Assembly: GCA_037043015.1 (NCBI GenBank)
Contig: CM073323.1
Location: 20,984,758 to 21,048,757, forward strand
Direction of reading: 5' to 3'
Source: Bryum argenteum
Taxonomy: Eukaryota; Streptophyta; Bryopsida; Bryales; Bryaceae
Length of the DNA stretch: 64,000 nucleotides
Shown here: positions 22,427 to 34,600 of the stretch, in pieces
Numbering within the stretch: position 1 is the stretch's first letter
How the letters are laid out: each line of letters opens with the position of its first letter
Position numbers and translations under genes: made by a program
Notes under the pieces: model-generated
Told to the model about the DNA's origin: nothing
What the model saw: the letters and a program-made list of their open reading frames with translations, nothing else
The model's database searches: none

Positions 22427-25400
22427 ATGGATGTCCTTAATGTAGTCAGAGTTGCGATTGTCTTGCTGCTCTTCCATCCTGCCATTCTTCGTGGTGTGGA
22501 TGCTCAGAAGTTTTACTTCTTCCCAGAAGATAGTGAGTCTTCTCAGAAACCTCTACAGTTTCTTTTCCATTTCCTGCTATCGATTGTCTTCATTTTATGA
22601 TATCATTACAGCGTCCAGAGGTGGCCAAGGTCTTCTTTCTTCATGCTGTCACATAGGCAATGGCCTGAGGACTGCTTGAGTTTCTCGTCCCGCTGAAGTG
22701 GTGACGTGCTGTAGTTTAGTATGAGAAGAGAAGAGAAGGATTGATATATTTCAAAAATGCTGTGTGTTGGCTTCCAGCATTAAATCCTCAAAATGCAGCC
22801 TGTTCGTTGGAGTTCATTAGGTCTGTACTGCCATTTTGTTTAAAGCGATCGATCCTTCATTTGAGGCTACTAGCTAACATTTGGAGGTGGCACTAGTGAA
22901 TGCGTTGCAGAGTCTCTGGGCAGAGTGGAATAGGAGTACCCCATCCCTCAGCTCAAATCTGGCCAACTGGTACACTCCAAAGGGGCCAGATGACGTACCA
23001 TGGCCTTGCTATAACGGCCGATTTAGCTGGCGAGGGGTGACTTGCTTGCGATACATGCAAAATGAAACTACATCCTGGACTTACGTTGTTGGCTTGTAAG
23101 GAAAACTCTTCACCTTTCACTTATTTGTGCCTCACATAGCGATGCCGAGTGATTGCGGTGATTGTCGCACTCAGAAGCTAATATGAGAAGGTTTCGATCA
23201 AGTGGTGTACTAGCATCTGCAAACATTCACCTCATGATAGCAAGACCAATTCATCAACAATTCATGGCCAGTTACAGCAGAAGTACTTGCATGGATCATG
23301 GAACCACGTAATTGACAAGGAATTGCATAAGTGAGTGGCTGTGGAGATGATAAGATATGAGTTTCTAAGATTACAATGGCGTGTGCAGGGCGTTGATTGA
23401 TGCATCAATTTCGGGCACCCTACCGATTGAAATCGGCCAGTTCAGCAAACTGATTTCTTTGTAAGTACCAACCTAAGGTGTTCTGTTTCAGAGCTTCCAC
23501 CTGGAGATAGGGTTTGAGGAAGAAGTACGAAACCCATGTTATGCTTGTTGAGTAACTTCAGTTGTGTGCAGAGTGTTGACTGGGAATCCTAATTTGACAG
23601 GCAGATTGCCGAAAGAGCTTGCCAACTTGCCACTGAACATCCTGTAAGTTCTAATTTCTCTATTGATCTATTAGCTGAGAGTGCATGATTTTATTGAGGA
23701 GTTATGTTTATGGAAGGGTTTTGCCATCAGTGTTGCATTACAGTATTGTTGCCATGATGCATGTTATCGCAGTTCTAAATCAAATTAAAATGCACTTGCC
23801 CAAAAGTTGTCATTCTACACTTCAAAATGCACTTCCTGAGAAGTCTTTGTTCTCTTCTTTTCAATTGCATATCGATCAGGTAGAATGTCTTGTAGCGGGA
23901 AATTCATAGCCAGATGGGTTTTACAGAATCAAACAAAGTTTTGATGGTGAAGTAACTATTTCACTAAATCTTGGTGATCTTGACTTTCGGTGTGGTAGCC
24001 GTTCTCCTACGATTTCGGGATCTGCTGCTGTAGAACTCTCAACTGTTTCTTCTCTGTCGTGTACTGGATTCTATGCAGCTCCCTTCAAGACAACGGGTTC
24101 AACGGAACTGTTCCTGAGGAGTTAGCGTTGTTGGCCGTTCCTAACGTGTCCCCGAACGGTGGTAATCTTCTATGGCTGTAAGTGCTTTCTCCACTGTCAG
24201 ACTATTTTACGGTTTGTTGTAAGCCACTGCAGTAGCTGTTGACCTCTGCAGCCCCAACGACTGAAAACGATATCGAAGATATACCTGACAGTTTCTGGAA
24301 CAAACCCTTCTCGTTGTCAGTTTACATTTTCTCCCTCGAAATTCATGGACCACTCAGTATTTGTGTTCTTTCTGGAGTATCGAACAGGGACTTGAGCGGA
24401 AACCGATTTCAAGGCGACTTTCCATTTAAAGCATACGGTCAAATGGAATCGATACAAGTCTTGAAAATTGCACGGAGCTCATTTACTGGAACCGTTCCGT
24501 CCGACTTTCTTGTGAATATGACACAACTTCTAACACTGTGAGATTCCATTCCCATATCATGTAAATTTATACAGTAGGAGTGCGGAGTGCAGAGGATCAG
24601 TAAGAATGAGAATTCGTGAGACCCTGGGTGATATGCATGCGATTGTTATCCGTCCTCTCCAAAGTGTGCGCAATATAAAGAGGGAGGTAAAGAATTGAGT
24701 TGGGTCATGATACTAAGTATGATTAGTTTGTGGCCTACCTCGATGCACGTAACGTGTTCATTAAGTTGCACAACGATTTTATCAACAAGCTTTGATGCAG
24801 GGACCTGTCTGGAAACCAATTTACTGGACCTCCTCCCAAATTTAACTACACAGACGCCGGCTCCAATTTATACAATCTGTGAGTCTGAGGTGCTCTTTCA
24901 CTTTAGCGTCTCCTAAGCTTGTAAATATTTTGTACATATATGATTCATGTGTAAGACTTCGATGAATGCAAGAATTGATCGTAAATGACGCTATGAAATC
25001 GACTAGATATTGCCATGAATTAGACGAGCAATGATTGCGGGCTTAATATCAAAATTGCTCTCCATTGCCTGCTTAGTCATGCTCCAATTATCACTTGATG
25101 TTCAATCAATTGTAATATGTTCATGGTGCAGAAACCTTAGTTACAACGGGTTCTCAGAATTGCCGGAGCTCTCTCAGATTTTCAAAACCTGGCTTCCCCA
25201 AAACGTTGGGGTGCTAGACCTATCAGGCCTTAACATTGGAGGCGTTTTGCCCGCAAACTGGAGCTCAACTCCGGAGCTCTTAGAACGAGTGGAATTGTAA
25301 GTGCGAGTCACCTCTGTGCTTTGGATAAGTCATCCGCAAGGTCATCTTCGAAAAGAAATCACTTACAAGTATCACTGGGTTTTGAACATTTAGAGGAAAA

Positions 25401-28400
25401 ATTTTGGGGTCTAAGGACTACACAAAATGTTACCATTGGTTTTAAGGGATAATATAATCTGGAAGAATATACCAGCCTAATAGTTGTGGTATATTTTACA
25501 CAACAATCAAGGGACGTGCTTGAGATTCCCAACAATGTTCGGTCGTGAAAGGAACGTATTGAAGATCTTTGCAACATTTACATGAGAAGTTATCTTTTAA
25601 GTTATAAGGTTGTTCAATCTGCTGCAATTAGAACTGAAAATATTTTACTTGTTTTGAGTCAACTAAATTAGGAGCTTAAAATAGTCAAAGATTCTTACCT
25701 GGTGTGAGTGCAGGCATCTGAATAACATCGGTGTAAGTGGCGATCTCGACGTCAAGAACATAGTATCTGGCATACAGAATCTGCCCAAGAATAGCTCAAG
25801 GACTTTGCGTGTGTTGAGTTTGATGAACAATAGAATCAGCAATGTGATCTTTGATAAACAATTTTTGAATTCTAGCGACACGCCGATCGCAATCTTGTAA
25901 GTATTCCTTTCAACCCTACCTCATGCACACGCACTGCGAGAACTCTATTCAACCTAGCTGGTGCATATTCTTCTTGTTAAGTCAAAGTTCTAATAAATAA
26001 TTACGAGTTGAATGTCCTTCCTACCACTTTCATGTCATTCGATTGGTCATCTAATGTAAGTAATGCTTTTCTTTTGTACCTGAAAAACTACCTTACGGCC
26101 TGTTGGTATATATTGCAGTTTGGCAGGTAATCCTTATTGCTCGACACCATCGTATGATGATGGAAGAAGGTGTTTCTGCCAACAATATTGTGCTATAACA
26201 TGTAAGTATGAGATCTTTTGATTACATTTCACCTGAACTCTTACGACTAGAATTCAACTGCGATGGTGTATACATCGGATGTCGTGTCTCCAAACTTAGT
26301 GCATGTAGTACTCACTCTGTCCTAGGATAAGTGGTTTGAGGAATTAGTGGAAAGTAATGATATAAGTAATATCTCATACAGAAGTATGGAATGACTTTAT
26401 GATAAACTTATGGTTCACCTAGTGGAAAGAGCAGATCGCTAAGAGGACGAGTTGAAAGTTATTTTTTTGTAAGGTGTTCAAATGACATGAGCTTTGTATG
26501 ATCGGAGCAATATAATTGAAAGTGAGAGATGGCAATGACTGCATACTATGGTGTCCTGCAAAGAGACAGCAAAATCAAGGTCATCTCTTACTAGGTTAAT
26601 GGGGAGGTCATCAAGCATTTACAAGCATTTTCAAGAAGCTCTATCACATGATTAAACTCATCAAGAAACAATATGACACTTCTTACGGGAGATAGTGATA
26701 AGTTGAACAGGATATGTGTTCTGGACACAGAGGTTGAAGAGGTCATTTATTTATCAGCCACAGTGAGTAAAAGTTACAAATATATCATGATCATAATCTC
26801 CACCATTATGAAAGAATTTTAGAAGATAACGGTGGTGCTCTGAGGTTGAATGATCTTCAATAATATTAACGTTCCTTCATTGGTTTGTTACTTGTGGCAG
26901 ACCCTCCAAAGCGAAACATCAACTACAAAGCTATCATCATTCCACCTGTCATTGGTGCTGTTGTACTCCTAGCCGTGATCTTATACTTGGGGATCATACT
27001 TCACCGAAGCAAGAAGCATATGTTTATGCTTGTGAAAAGTAACTACTACACTGCACTTTGGTCTTCGAATTATATAATGCTTCTAGCTAAAGCATTCAAT
27101 GCTTCAATACTTTCCATTTCTGGGTTATCATTGTCAACTGTAATGATATCAGTTCCACAAGTGGTGAAAATTATTCTTTAGATCATTGCGTGCGATCTTT
27201 GATGCTCTCGCTGCAATGTGCAGGGTTCGAAGAATCTGGCGTGAGAGCTAAGAGATTCGAGTACAGTGAGCTTCGTGCTGCTACAAAGAATTTCTCGGAA
27301 GAGAACAAACTAGGTCAAGGAGCATACGGTGCGGTTTATAAGGTACAATTCCAAACAGTAGTCTGCCGAACCAAGACACGTGAATGAATCTGGGTGAAGC
27401 TGCAATACATCGAACCAATTCAATCGACTATGCTCAGACAATCCTCAAAACAGTGCATCTCTGGCTCAAAATAACAGATCTTACAGTCAATGAAAGTGGT
27501 GATTTGGGAATTGTGCAGGGTACGCTCACAAACAACATCCAGGTGGCTGTGAAGCAGCTATTCATGAAGACTCAACAAGCCAGCGAGGACTTTCTGAATG
27601 AAGTTCTTCTGATCACAAATCTTCAACATCGCAACCTTGTAGCTCTTAAAGGCTATTGTCTGCACGATAAAGAGATGCTCCTAGTGTATGAACTTGTCGA
27701 CTTCTGTGATTTGGACAAGCTGTTGTTTCAAGGTGGGTATGGCTATTCCTTCCTATTTCTTCCCATCTTCCCTCTCATGTAATTTGGAGTCCTGAGTGCT
27801 CCATATCACTACATTTAAAGCCCTCGTAAGACTCCAAATACCAAAGTGTTCTCAGATTGGAGAACATCCAGACTTTGTCGATGTTCTGTACCTTGACGAC
27901 TGTGTATTATGTGGCACAGATGGAAGGAGTGAAAATAAATGGCAAGTAATGAGCTGGCCGGCAAGGAAGCGCATCTGTCTGGGGATAGCTCAAGGTTTAT
28001 ACTATCTACATGCATCTTCGCAGACCAAAATCATTCATCGAGACATCAAAGCCAGCAACATTCTGTTGGATAAGGATCTGAACGCCAAGATTGCTGATTT
28101 TGGCCTGGCCAGGCCAATGGCAGACACGGCGTCTGGGATCATCACCCAGCAACGTGCTGGGACGCTGTGAGTAATTCGACCCTGCACCATGGCATGGATG
28201 TTTTACTTGATGAATGAATGAAGTTCTTGGCCATTAAGCTGGTGAGGCACTTTGCCATCAATTCTGCAGCCGGTAGACTGAAAGCCCTTGTGTGATGCAG
28301 TGGCTACTTAGCACCGGAGTACATGCTCTACGGCCAATTGAGTGAGAAGGCCGATGTTTACAGCTTCGGCGTGCTGGTCCTGGAGGTTGTGAGTGGTGTG

Positions 28401-28928
28401 AGAAACAAGGACCCCACTCAAGCTGAGGATGACGTTTATCTGCCGACACGGGTAAGCCTCCCCTACGTACATGAGCTGCCTGTTTTAAGTCTATTTCCTT
28501 ATGCTGCTGATGTAGACGAAGTAACGGTACGAGAGGGCCGAATTCAATCTCACAAGGGGTGGTGCATTCTTGTCGTGCAGGCTTGGAGACTCCACAAAGA
28601 AGATAGGCTGATGGAGTTGATGGACCAAAGGCTTCGTGTGAGCCCGAATGAAGAATTGGAGGTGCGTCGAGTGTTGGAAACGGCTGTCATGTGCGTTGAT
28701 AAGTTTCCAGAGAGACGGCCGACCATGTTCCGGGTGGTGGCCATGTTTGCAGAAGATGCAGAGTATGAGGCTGCTCCCGTTGCCACAGACCCCTCTTATA
28801 ATTGGTCAGATTCTCAAGTGTGCTCTGACTTTCGCTCTGAGAGCGCCTTGATTATACCATCCTCTTCCTCAGGAGGTCCATTCAGCACGAATGCAACCGT
28901 TGAGCTTAGCTTACTAAATGCGAGGTAA
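22427..28928 (+). CDS. LRR receptor-like Ser/Thr kinase, copy B (intact, about 16 exons)
   Basis: Exons read from splice sites: 22427-22532, 22887-23095, 23389-23460, 23572-23643, 24079-24177, 24388-24537, 24801-24878, 25132-25296, 25714-25896, 26119-26201, 26901-27038, 27224-27342, 27519-27732, 27920-28166, 28301-28451, 28581-28928; about 810 residues. Order: signal peptide ([19 protein letters not shown]), cysteine cap PWPCY...WRGVTC, LRRs (two 72-bp exons), second cap GNPYCSTPS...CFCQQYC, transmembrane helix [18 protein letters not shown], and an RD kinase with [36 protein letters not shown] and DVYSFGVL. The kinase and ectodomain plan resemble plant LRR-VIII receptors, but no malectin domain is present. 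It should sit in the plasma membrane; the ligand is unknown. Exon 1 ends in phase 1 while exon 2 reads in phase 0, so that junction is unresolved. Confidence 0.85.
26311..26767. mobile_element. Possible old Stowaway-like MITE in intron 10 of copy B
   Basis: Starts CTCACTCTGTCC after TA (26309-26310) and ends CCACAGTGAG before TA (26768-26769): a weak inverted pair. The same segment is in D. In A (7149) and C (39011) only the left end, CTCACTCTGTCC, is seen. If real, it predates the array. Confidence 0.35.
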
Positions 28929-29995
28929 CAGTAAATGAGAACTCCTCCCTTCGTGCACATGGGCAGAGTTGAATTGTACCGGAGCCATTATCTCGTGAGC
29001 TTTTTCTCACGGAATCATGGGATTTTACAGTGTCTAGAACTCGCATACAATGCTCTTAGAGGTGGGAAAAGTACATTTGATGTAAACTGTACAGATTCAG
29101 TTCTAGGCCTCATGGTGGTTGCGTCACGGCCACCCTTGTGGCGATTGTGGATTTCCTATAGGGACTGAAGCAATATCCTTGTTGATGAAGATGCAAAGAA
29201 ATCAAATTAGGTCGTATAGTTATTTCAAAACATGGTGATGAGGAACAGTTCTCTTATTTCTTATGCCCTTGTTTTGCACTTTCAATGTTGATAATTCCAA
29301 ATTCATATTTAGCCTACTCCCAAAACTTTGCACTATTCCAAGTCCACTCCCAAAACTTTGTACTATGCCAAGTTGCTCTTCTGTGACTTGTGCCAATTAT
29401 TATTGGCCTTACGTTGAGGTTCTTTCAAAATGATATTCTGCCAGTTACTTCATATGCTTGTGATATCTATGCTTATATGCGGCCCTCACACATTTGCACG
29501 GAGCTGAGCATAGGAACTCAGCTTCAGGAAGTGTACTGGAAGCTGAGTTCCCTGGAAATGGCGTGCACGTTCTAAATCTGGGACTGCTTCCTAAGTTCCT
29601 GGCAATGCTCTCAGGCTATGACCACGCATAAGGTGATCCGCCGCTTTTCAATGGCCGAAGGTGTCGTATTTGCTCATCAGAACTTGACCAACGTGCAAGA
29701 GAGACTCCTCTTGAAGCTAAACTTGTTCGGCAAGTGAGCCATGGAGGATTAGCCGGAGCCGATTTTGAAAACAGGTAACGAAATGGAAGCTGCTTGAGTG
29801 CATCTACAGGAACAAATTAGTTGTGCTTAGAATCAGGTCAATCAGCACCTTTAGTAAAATGTCTGAATGTGCTTCAAGGCAGGATCAAACGCAGTTTCCT
29901 TGCTTTCTTTGTCATTATGAACTGCTGTAGTCCAAGAGATTGTTAGGAATGGTTGATTTTAGGAGCATGCCTTTGAAGAACTCGCTTGATCCCAG
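28929..29995. other. B-C spacer, homologous to the D-E spacer (51221-52290)
   Basis: 3' flank of B and upstream region of C. Shared blocks with the D-E spacer run the whole length (for example CATGGTGATGAGGAACAGTT at 29230 and 51523). It contains CCCAAAACTTTGCACTATTCCAAG in two imperfect units. No gene seen. Confidence 0.65.
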
Positions 29996-30879
29996 CCCTA
30001 CAGTTTCTTTTCCATATCGTGGTATCGATCGTTTTCATTTTATCAGATCGTCACACCGTTCACAAGGTTTTGTTTCTTCATAGTGTCAATGACCCGAGGA
30101 CTGCAACGATGGGTTTCCCGTCCCGCTGAAGTGGTCATGTACGTGTTGTTGCAAAGTATTAGAACTACTAGATTGTGTATGCTTTGTTTTTATTAGCTTT
30201 CCGCACTGGATCACCAGAATGCAGGTAGTTTGTTAAAATTCATGTTGTGAAACGATCGTTCATACTAGGCTAGTATTCAATTTTGGAGGTAGCAATCGTC
30301 AATGGATTGCAGAGTTTGTGGGGAGAGTGGAATTCAAGTACCCCATCCCTCACTCAAATCTTTCACACTCCGGGGCCCAACGTAACAGCTTGGCCTTGCT
30401 ACACCAGATATAATTGGCTTAGCTGCGGGACAACCTAAATGCTACTGATTTTATGACCGTGCTTGTTGGTTTGTAAGCAAAATTCTTCACCCTCCCTTAT
30501 TTTTGCGCCATCCATAAAATGGTATCTACATATATATACATTTTCATCAAATGATAGCGCGACTAATTCTTCAACATACTCATAACCAGTTACGGCAGAA
30601 ATACTTGGAACATAGAACAGCGTGGGTTTGGAGATGGGCTTGGAGATGGAGATTTCAAGGTTACAGTGTTGTTTGCAGGGAGGTGAACGATGGATCACTT
30701 TCAGGCACTCTACCGCCTGCAATCAACCAACTCAGCAATCTGGTTTCCTTGTAAGTACACCTGCATATCATGTTATATGAGGGCCTCACCTGGAGTTAGG
30801 GGAAGAGGTACGAAACCCATGTTCTGCCAGCTGAGGAACTACAGCGGTGTGCAGAGTATCGACTGGGAATCCTACTTTG

Positions 30880-31013
30880 TGTTGGTATTAAGTGAGCTCA
30901 GAATGAGAGAGAGAATTGAGTACATGCGATACGGTTAAGTACTGGGAGATATACGCGGTAATAGGCTATTAGGGTGCTGACTAAACCCTAGATGGATGAA
31001 AGTAATTCCTTCA
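30880..31013 (-). repeat. 3' LTR of the Copia element (lies left on the + strand)
   Basis: 134 bp, TGTTGGTATTAAGTGAGCTC ... AATTCCTTCA on the + strand. Very short for a Copia LTR. Confidence 0.95.
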
Positions 31014-31022
31014 CCCCCTCTC
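31014..31022 (-). other. Polypurine tract of the Copia element
   Basis: On the minus strand GAGAGGGGG abuts the LTR start TGAAGG, the position and composition expected for the plus-strand DNA primer. Confidence 0.8.
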
Positions 31023-31112
31023 AAACTGAAGGTGTAGACTCTCAGTTTGCAAATGTGCTTGCTGGCATAGTATCGTGTTGTCCGCTGGCGTGGTAGTTGA
31101 TGTGCAGCGAAG

Positions 31113-31364
31113 ATGGTCGACCGGAGCTGTGATCGATTCTTGCGGGCTTGTCTGTCGTTCGTGTTGGTGGTAGCAGCGGTGTTGCAGGAGCTTTGCGATC
31201 AGATTGTGAGGAGTGTCGAGACCTTAATTGTGCGTCGGCAGGAGCGCAATTGGCTGAGAGAGCGAGACGAGCATTCTCCGAGAGGTGACATGTTTGAGGG
31301 TTGTCGTCGGCGACGGTCTTGCTGCGGTAGGGTTTGTGACACGGCCAATTGTTTTAATGCCTCC
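31113..31364 (+). CDS. Candidate upstream exon/ORF in Copia spacer, antisense to gag-pol
   Basis: ATG at 31113 (MVDRSCDRFLRACLSFVLVV) opens an arginine- and cysteine-rich frame of 84 codons to a possible donor GTAAGC at 31365; unspliced it continues to 31379. A possible acceptor TTTTGCAG ends at 31427. This splice does not put the downstream hybrid-binding domain in frame, so the relation between the two is unsettled. I recognise no domain here. Confidence 0.35.
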
Positions 31365-31501
31365 GTAAGCAGGGCGTAGTTAGGTTAACTTGGAGGCGTT
31401 GTTGATTGCTGTTGTGGTGTTTTGCAGGTGGTTGTTCGCAGCAGTGTGGCTGCTATGCGGAAGAGGGTCTCTGCAGTGTTAGTGAATCAGAGACGGCATG
31501 G

Positions 31502-31696
31502 ATGGAATCAAGAGAGGTTAGTAGAAGGCGGAAGTTGGAGAATGTTAAGTCGAAGTTCTATGCAATAAGGCAGGGCAGGAGGGTAGGAATAGTGAGAAGT
31601 TGGGAGGATTGCAGAAAGTTAGTTTTAGGTTTTAGTGGTAGTGAATTCAAGGCGTTCAAATCGTTAGCGGAGGCAGAGGAGTATCTGAGAGGTTAG
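31502..31696 (+). CDS. Stand-alone RNase H1-type hybrid-binding (viroplasmin-like) domain ORF, antisense in Copia
   Basis: 64 codons from the ATG at 31502; the open frame extends upstream to 31406. Residues about 18-64 match the RNase H1 N-terminal hybrid-binding fold (viroplasmin family): FYAIRQGRRVGIVRSWEDC, then GFSGSEFKAFKSLAEAEEYL. In RNase H1 this roughly 45-residue beta-beta-alpha-beta module binds RNA-DNA hybrids, with conserved Tyr, Gly-Ile, Trp and the KxF..xxEAxxYL stretch, all visible here. No catalytic RNase H follows; the frame stops right after the domain. It is preceded by a basic stretch (SRRRKLENVKSK). It lies between the end of pol and the 3' LTR on the opposite strand, and its last 33 bp overlap the tail of the pol frame. 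It could be a captured host exon or an element-encoded accessory protein. Expression is unknown. Confidence 0.72.
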   Translation: MESREVSRRRKLENVKSKFYAIRQGRRVGIVRSWEDCRKLVLGFSGSEFKAFKSLAEAEEYLRG

Positions 31697-34600
31697 CTCC
31701 TTTTTCTGGAGGTAGGAGAGGCTAATCAAGTTTAGGTTAGTTCTATGAAACTCGAACTTGGTGCGTCCGAGCGCCTTCGTCAGCAGATCAGCGGGTTGTT
31801 TCGCTGTGTTAATGAATTGAAGATTGACTTCCCCCTCTAAGGCTCGCTCGCGCACAAAGTGATAGTGTATATCAATGTGCTTTGTTCTTGCGTGAAATAC
31901 CGGATTACGGGCTAACTTTAGTGCGCTCTGGTTATCACAATGCATAGTGATGAAAGGTGAGAGGGAGGAGCTAAGTGTGTCGTTAGTGTGTGAAATTTGG
32001 ACAGGTATGGAAGGGTGAACCTGGAGTTCTTGCAGAAGACGAGTGAGCCATACGGCTTCCTGCACCCCATCGGCGAGGGCGCGTATTCCGACTCGTTGAC
32101 GATCCGGAGACAATGACTTGCCTTTTGCTTTGCCACCGATGGGAGCGCTGCTGCTGTAAGCGAGTAAGCGCCAATCTTTGCGCCTCGTCTCTCAGGCGGA
32201 GTGCCCCGATCGGCGTCTCTGTGTAACTGTGATGTTGAATGGCGTGTTGTGTTGATAGAAGAGACCAGTGTCGGGATTGCTTTTGAGGTAGCGAAGAATG
32301 TGTAGGGCGGCATCAAGGTGGAGTTGCTGGGGTGCAGACATGAAGCTTGCAATTCGGTTCACGGCGTAGGCAATGTCCGGTCTGGTAATGGTTAGGAAGA
32401 TTAATTTCCCAACTAATTGAGAGTAGGAAGTGGCATCTACTGGTGGCGTACCTGTACTGGAGGTGAGGGAGTGGCCGGCAGGTAGTGGCACTTTGGAGGT
32501 ATACTGGTTTGAAGGTAGGAATTCGTTGAGAATGCAATTGGTGTAATCTCGTTGGTGCAGGAGAATACCGCTTGGCAGGTACTCGAACAATATCCCGAGA
32601 TACTTTTGGAGTTGACCAAGGTCGGTCATGTCGAAGGTGCTGCGCAGGAACTTCTTGATCCATTGAATCAAGGTGAGGCAGCTTCCAGTTATGAAGAGGT
32701 CGTCAATGTATAGCATCACGATCAGGATTTGATCATTGCGGTGCAGGTAGTAAAGGTTAGGATCGTAGGAGCTTCTGTGGAGTCCAATGTCTCGAAGGGC
32801 TGAGTCAATTCTATCGTACCAAGCCCTTGGGGACTGTTTAAGTCCATAGAGCGATCGTAGTAAACGACAGACTTTATCCTCCTGTCCTGGTTGCTCAAAA
32901 CCAGGGGGCTGAGTCATGTATACCCGCTCCTTTAGTGTCCCATGTAAAAATGCCGTTCGTACATCCATGTGATGGAGTTGCCATTGGTGGGATGCTGCAA
33001 GAGCCACGGTAGTGCGGATTGTCACCCACTTGATGACCGGGGCAAAGGTTTCGTCGTAGTCTATGTCGGCCTTCTGTTCGAAACCACGGGCAACGAGGCG
33101 AGCCTTCTTTGTAGCAGGAGTCCCTGGAAGACCGGGCTTCTCTCTAAATACCCAGCGGCAGGTGATTGGTTTGAAGCCCGTGGGTAAGTCTTCTAGAATC
33201 CAGGTGTTGTTGTCGTGGATGCTCTGCATCTCATTTTGCATCGCCTTCCGCCAGTCAGTGTTTTGGATTGCCTGAGAGAATGTGGGCTGTGGTGTTTCGA
33301 AGTGCTCAGAACCTGTACGTGAGAAGGCCGAGACAGGGCAGCAGTCCGGAGACTCGCTAGTCATGAATACATAGTAATCACCAAGGCGGATGCTTGGTGC
33401 TCGAGTTCTGGAGCTGCGAGCGAGCCTGCGACGCGGTTGCTCAGGTAAGTGGTGGATTGGGTCGGGCTCTACTAACTGGTTTTGTAAATGTGCAGGTTCG
33501 GGAGAGGGAACAGTAGGTTCAGGGGAGTGAACAGTGAGGCGACTACAGGGTGGACTGATCGGTGGGGAGCTGTCGTTGGTTTGATGGAAATCCTGCTGAG
33601 GGAGATCGGTGTCGCTGGCGGGAGGGAAAAGGGCATCGGGAGGAGGCTCGGTATTAACTGGAATGGCTGCGGGGACTGGTTCAACGAGCGACATGTCCTG
33701 TAGCAGGTCATATGGCTGGGTAGATGATGGGTGGGGAAATGTAAAGCTTTGTTCATTGAAGGTTACGTCACGGCTTATTACTATCTTTCTAGAGACGGGG
33801 TTGTAACAGCGGTAAGCCTTGGATTGTTCATCATAGCCGAGAAACAAGGTAGGGAATGCTTTGGGATCTAACTTGTTTCGTTTCTCTGGTGGTATATGGC
33901 AAAAGGCTATGCATCCAATGACTCTAAGATGTGACAGGTTGGGTTTGATACCTGAGAATGCCTCCTCTGGTGTTTGTAGTTTCAGGGCGCGGCATGGGAG
34001 GCGGTTCTCCACATAGTTAACGCTGCGAGCGATTTCGTCCCACAGGAATCGAGGTACGCGTGTTCCGGCTACGACGCTGCGGATGCCTTCAAGAAGATAC
34101 CGGTTTCTTCTTTCGGCAATTCCGTTTTGCTGTGGGGAGTACCCGGCGGTCAGTTGGTGGTGAATCCCATGCCTGTCGCAGAAGTCTTGAAACTCTCCAG
34201 AAAGGTACTCTCCACCGCGATCAGTCCGTAATGCCTGGATCTTGAGGGTAGGTGTTTCAACTAAGTTTTTAAACTTAATGAAATATGAAAAAGTTTGATC
34301 TTTGTTAGTGAGAAAGTAGAGCCACGATTTGCGAGAGAAATCGTCAATGAAGGTGAGGATATACCGACAATGTGTGCGCGTGGAAGTTGGTAGAGGTCCA
34401 CATATGTCACTGTGGATGAGCTGCAGTGGTGCCTTGGTGAGTGTTGAGCGCAGCTTTGGGAATGATTGTCGGTGTGATTTGCCCAGGATGCAACTGTCAC
34501 AGTGTTTCTTCAAGTAAGGAATTCGAGGTACCCCATTCACAAGATGTCGATTTGTCATGTGGTAAAGTGACTGTTGATTTACGTGCGCCAGACGCTTATG

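Noticed and set aside
22427..28928. Malectin-containing LRR-VIII-2 receptor
   Set aside because: The kinase resembles that group, but the exons between the LRRs and the transmembrane helix encode only LRRs and a cysteine cap; no malectin domain was found.
31113..31696. Complete host RNase H1 gene inside the Copia
   Set aside because: Only the hybrid-binding domain is present; no catalytic RNase H domain exists on that strand. The RNase H nearby is the element's own, on the other strand.
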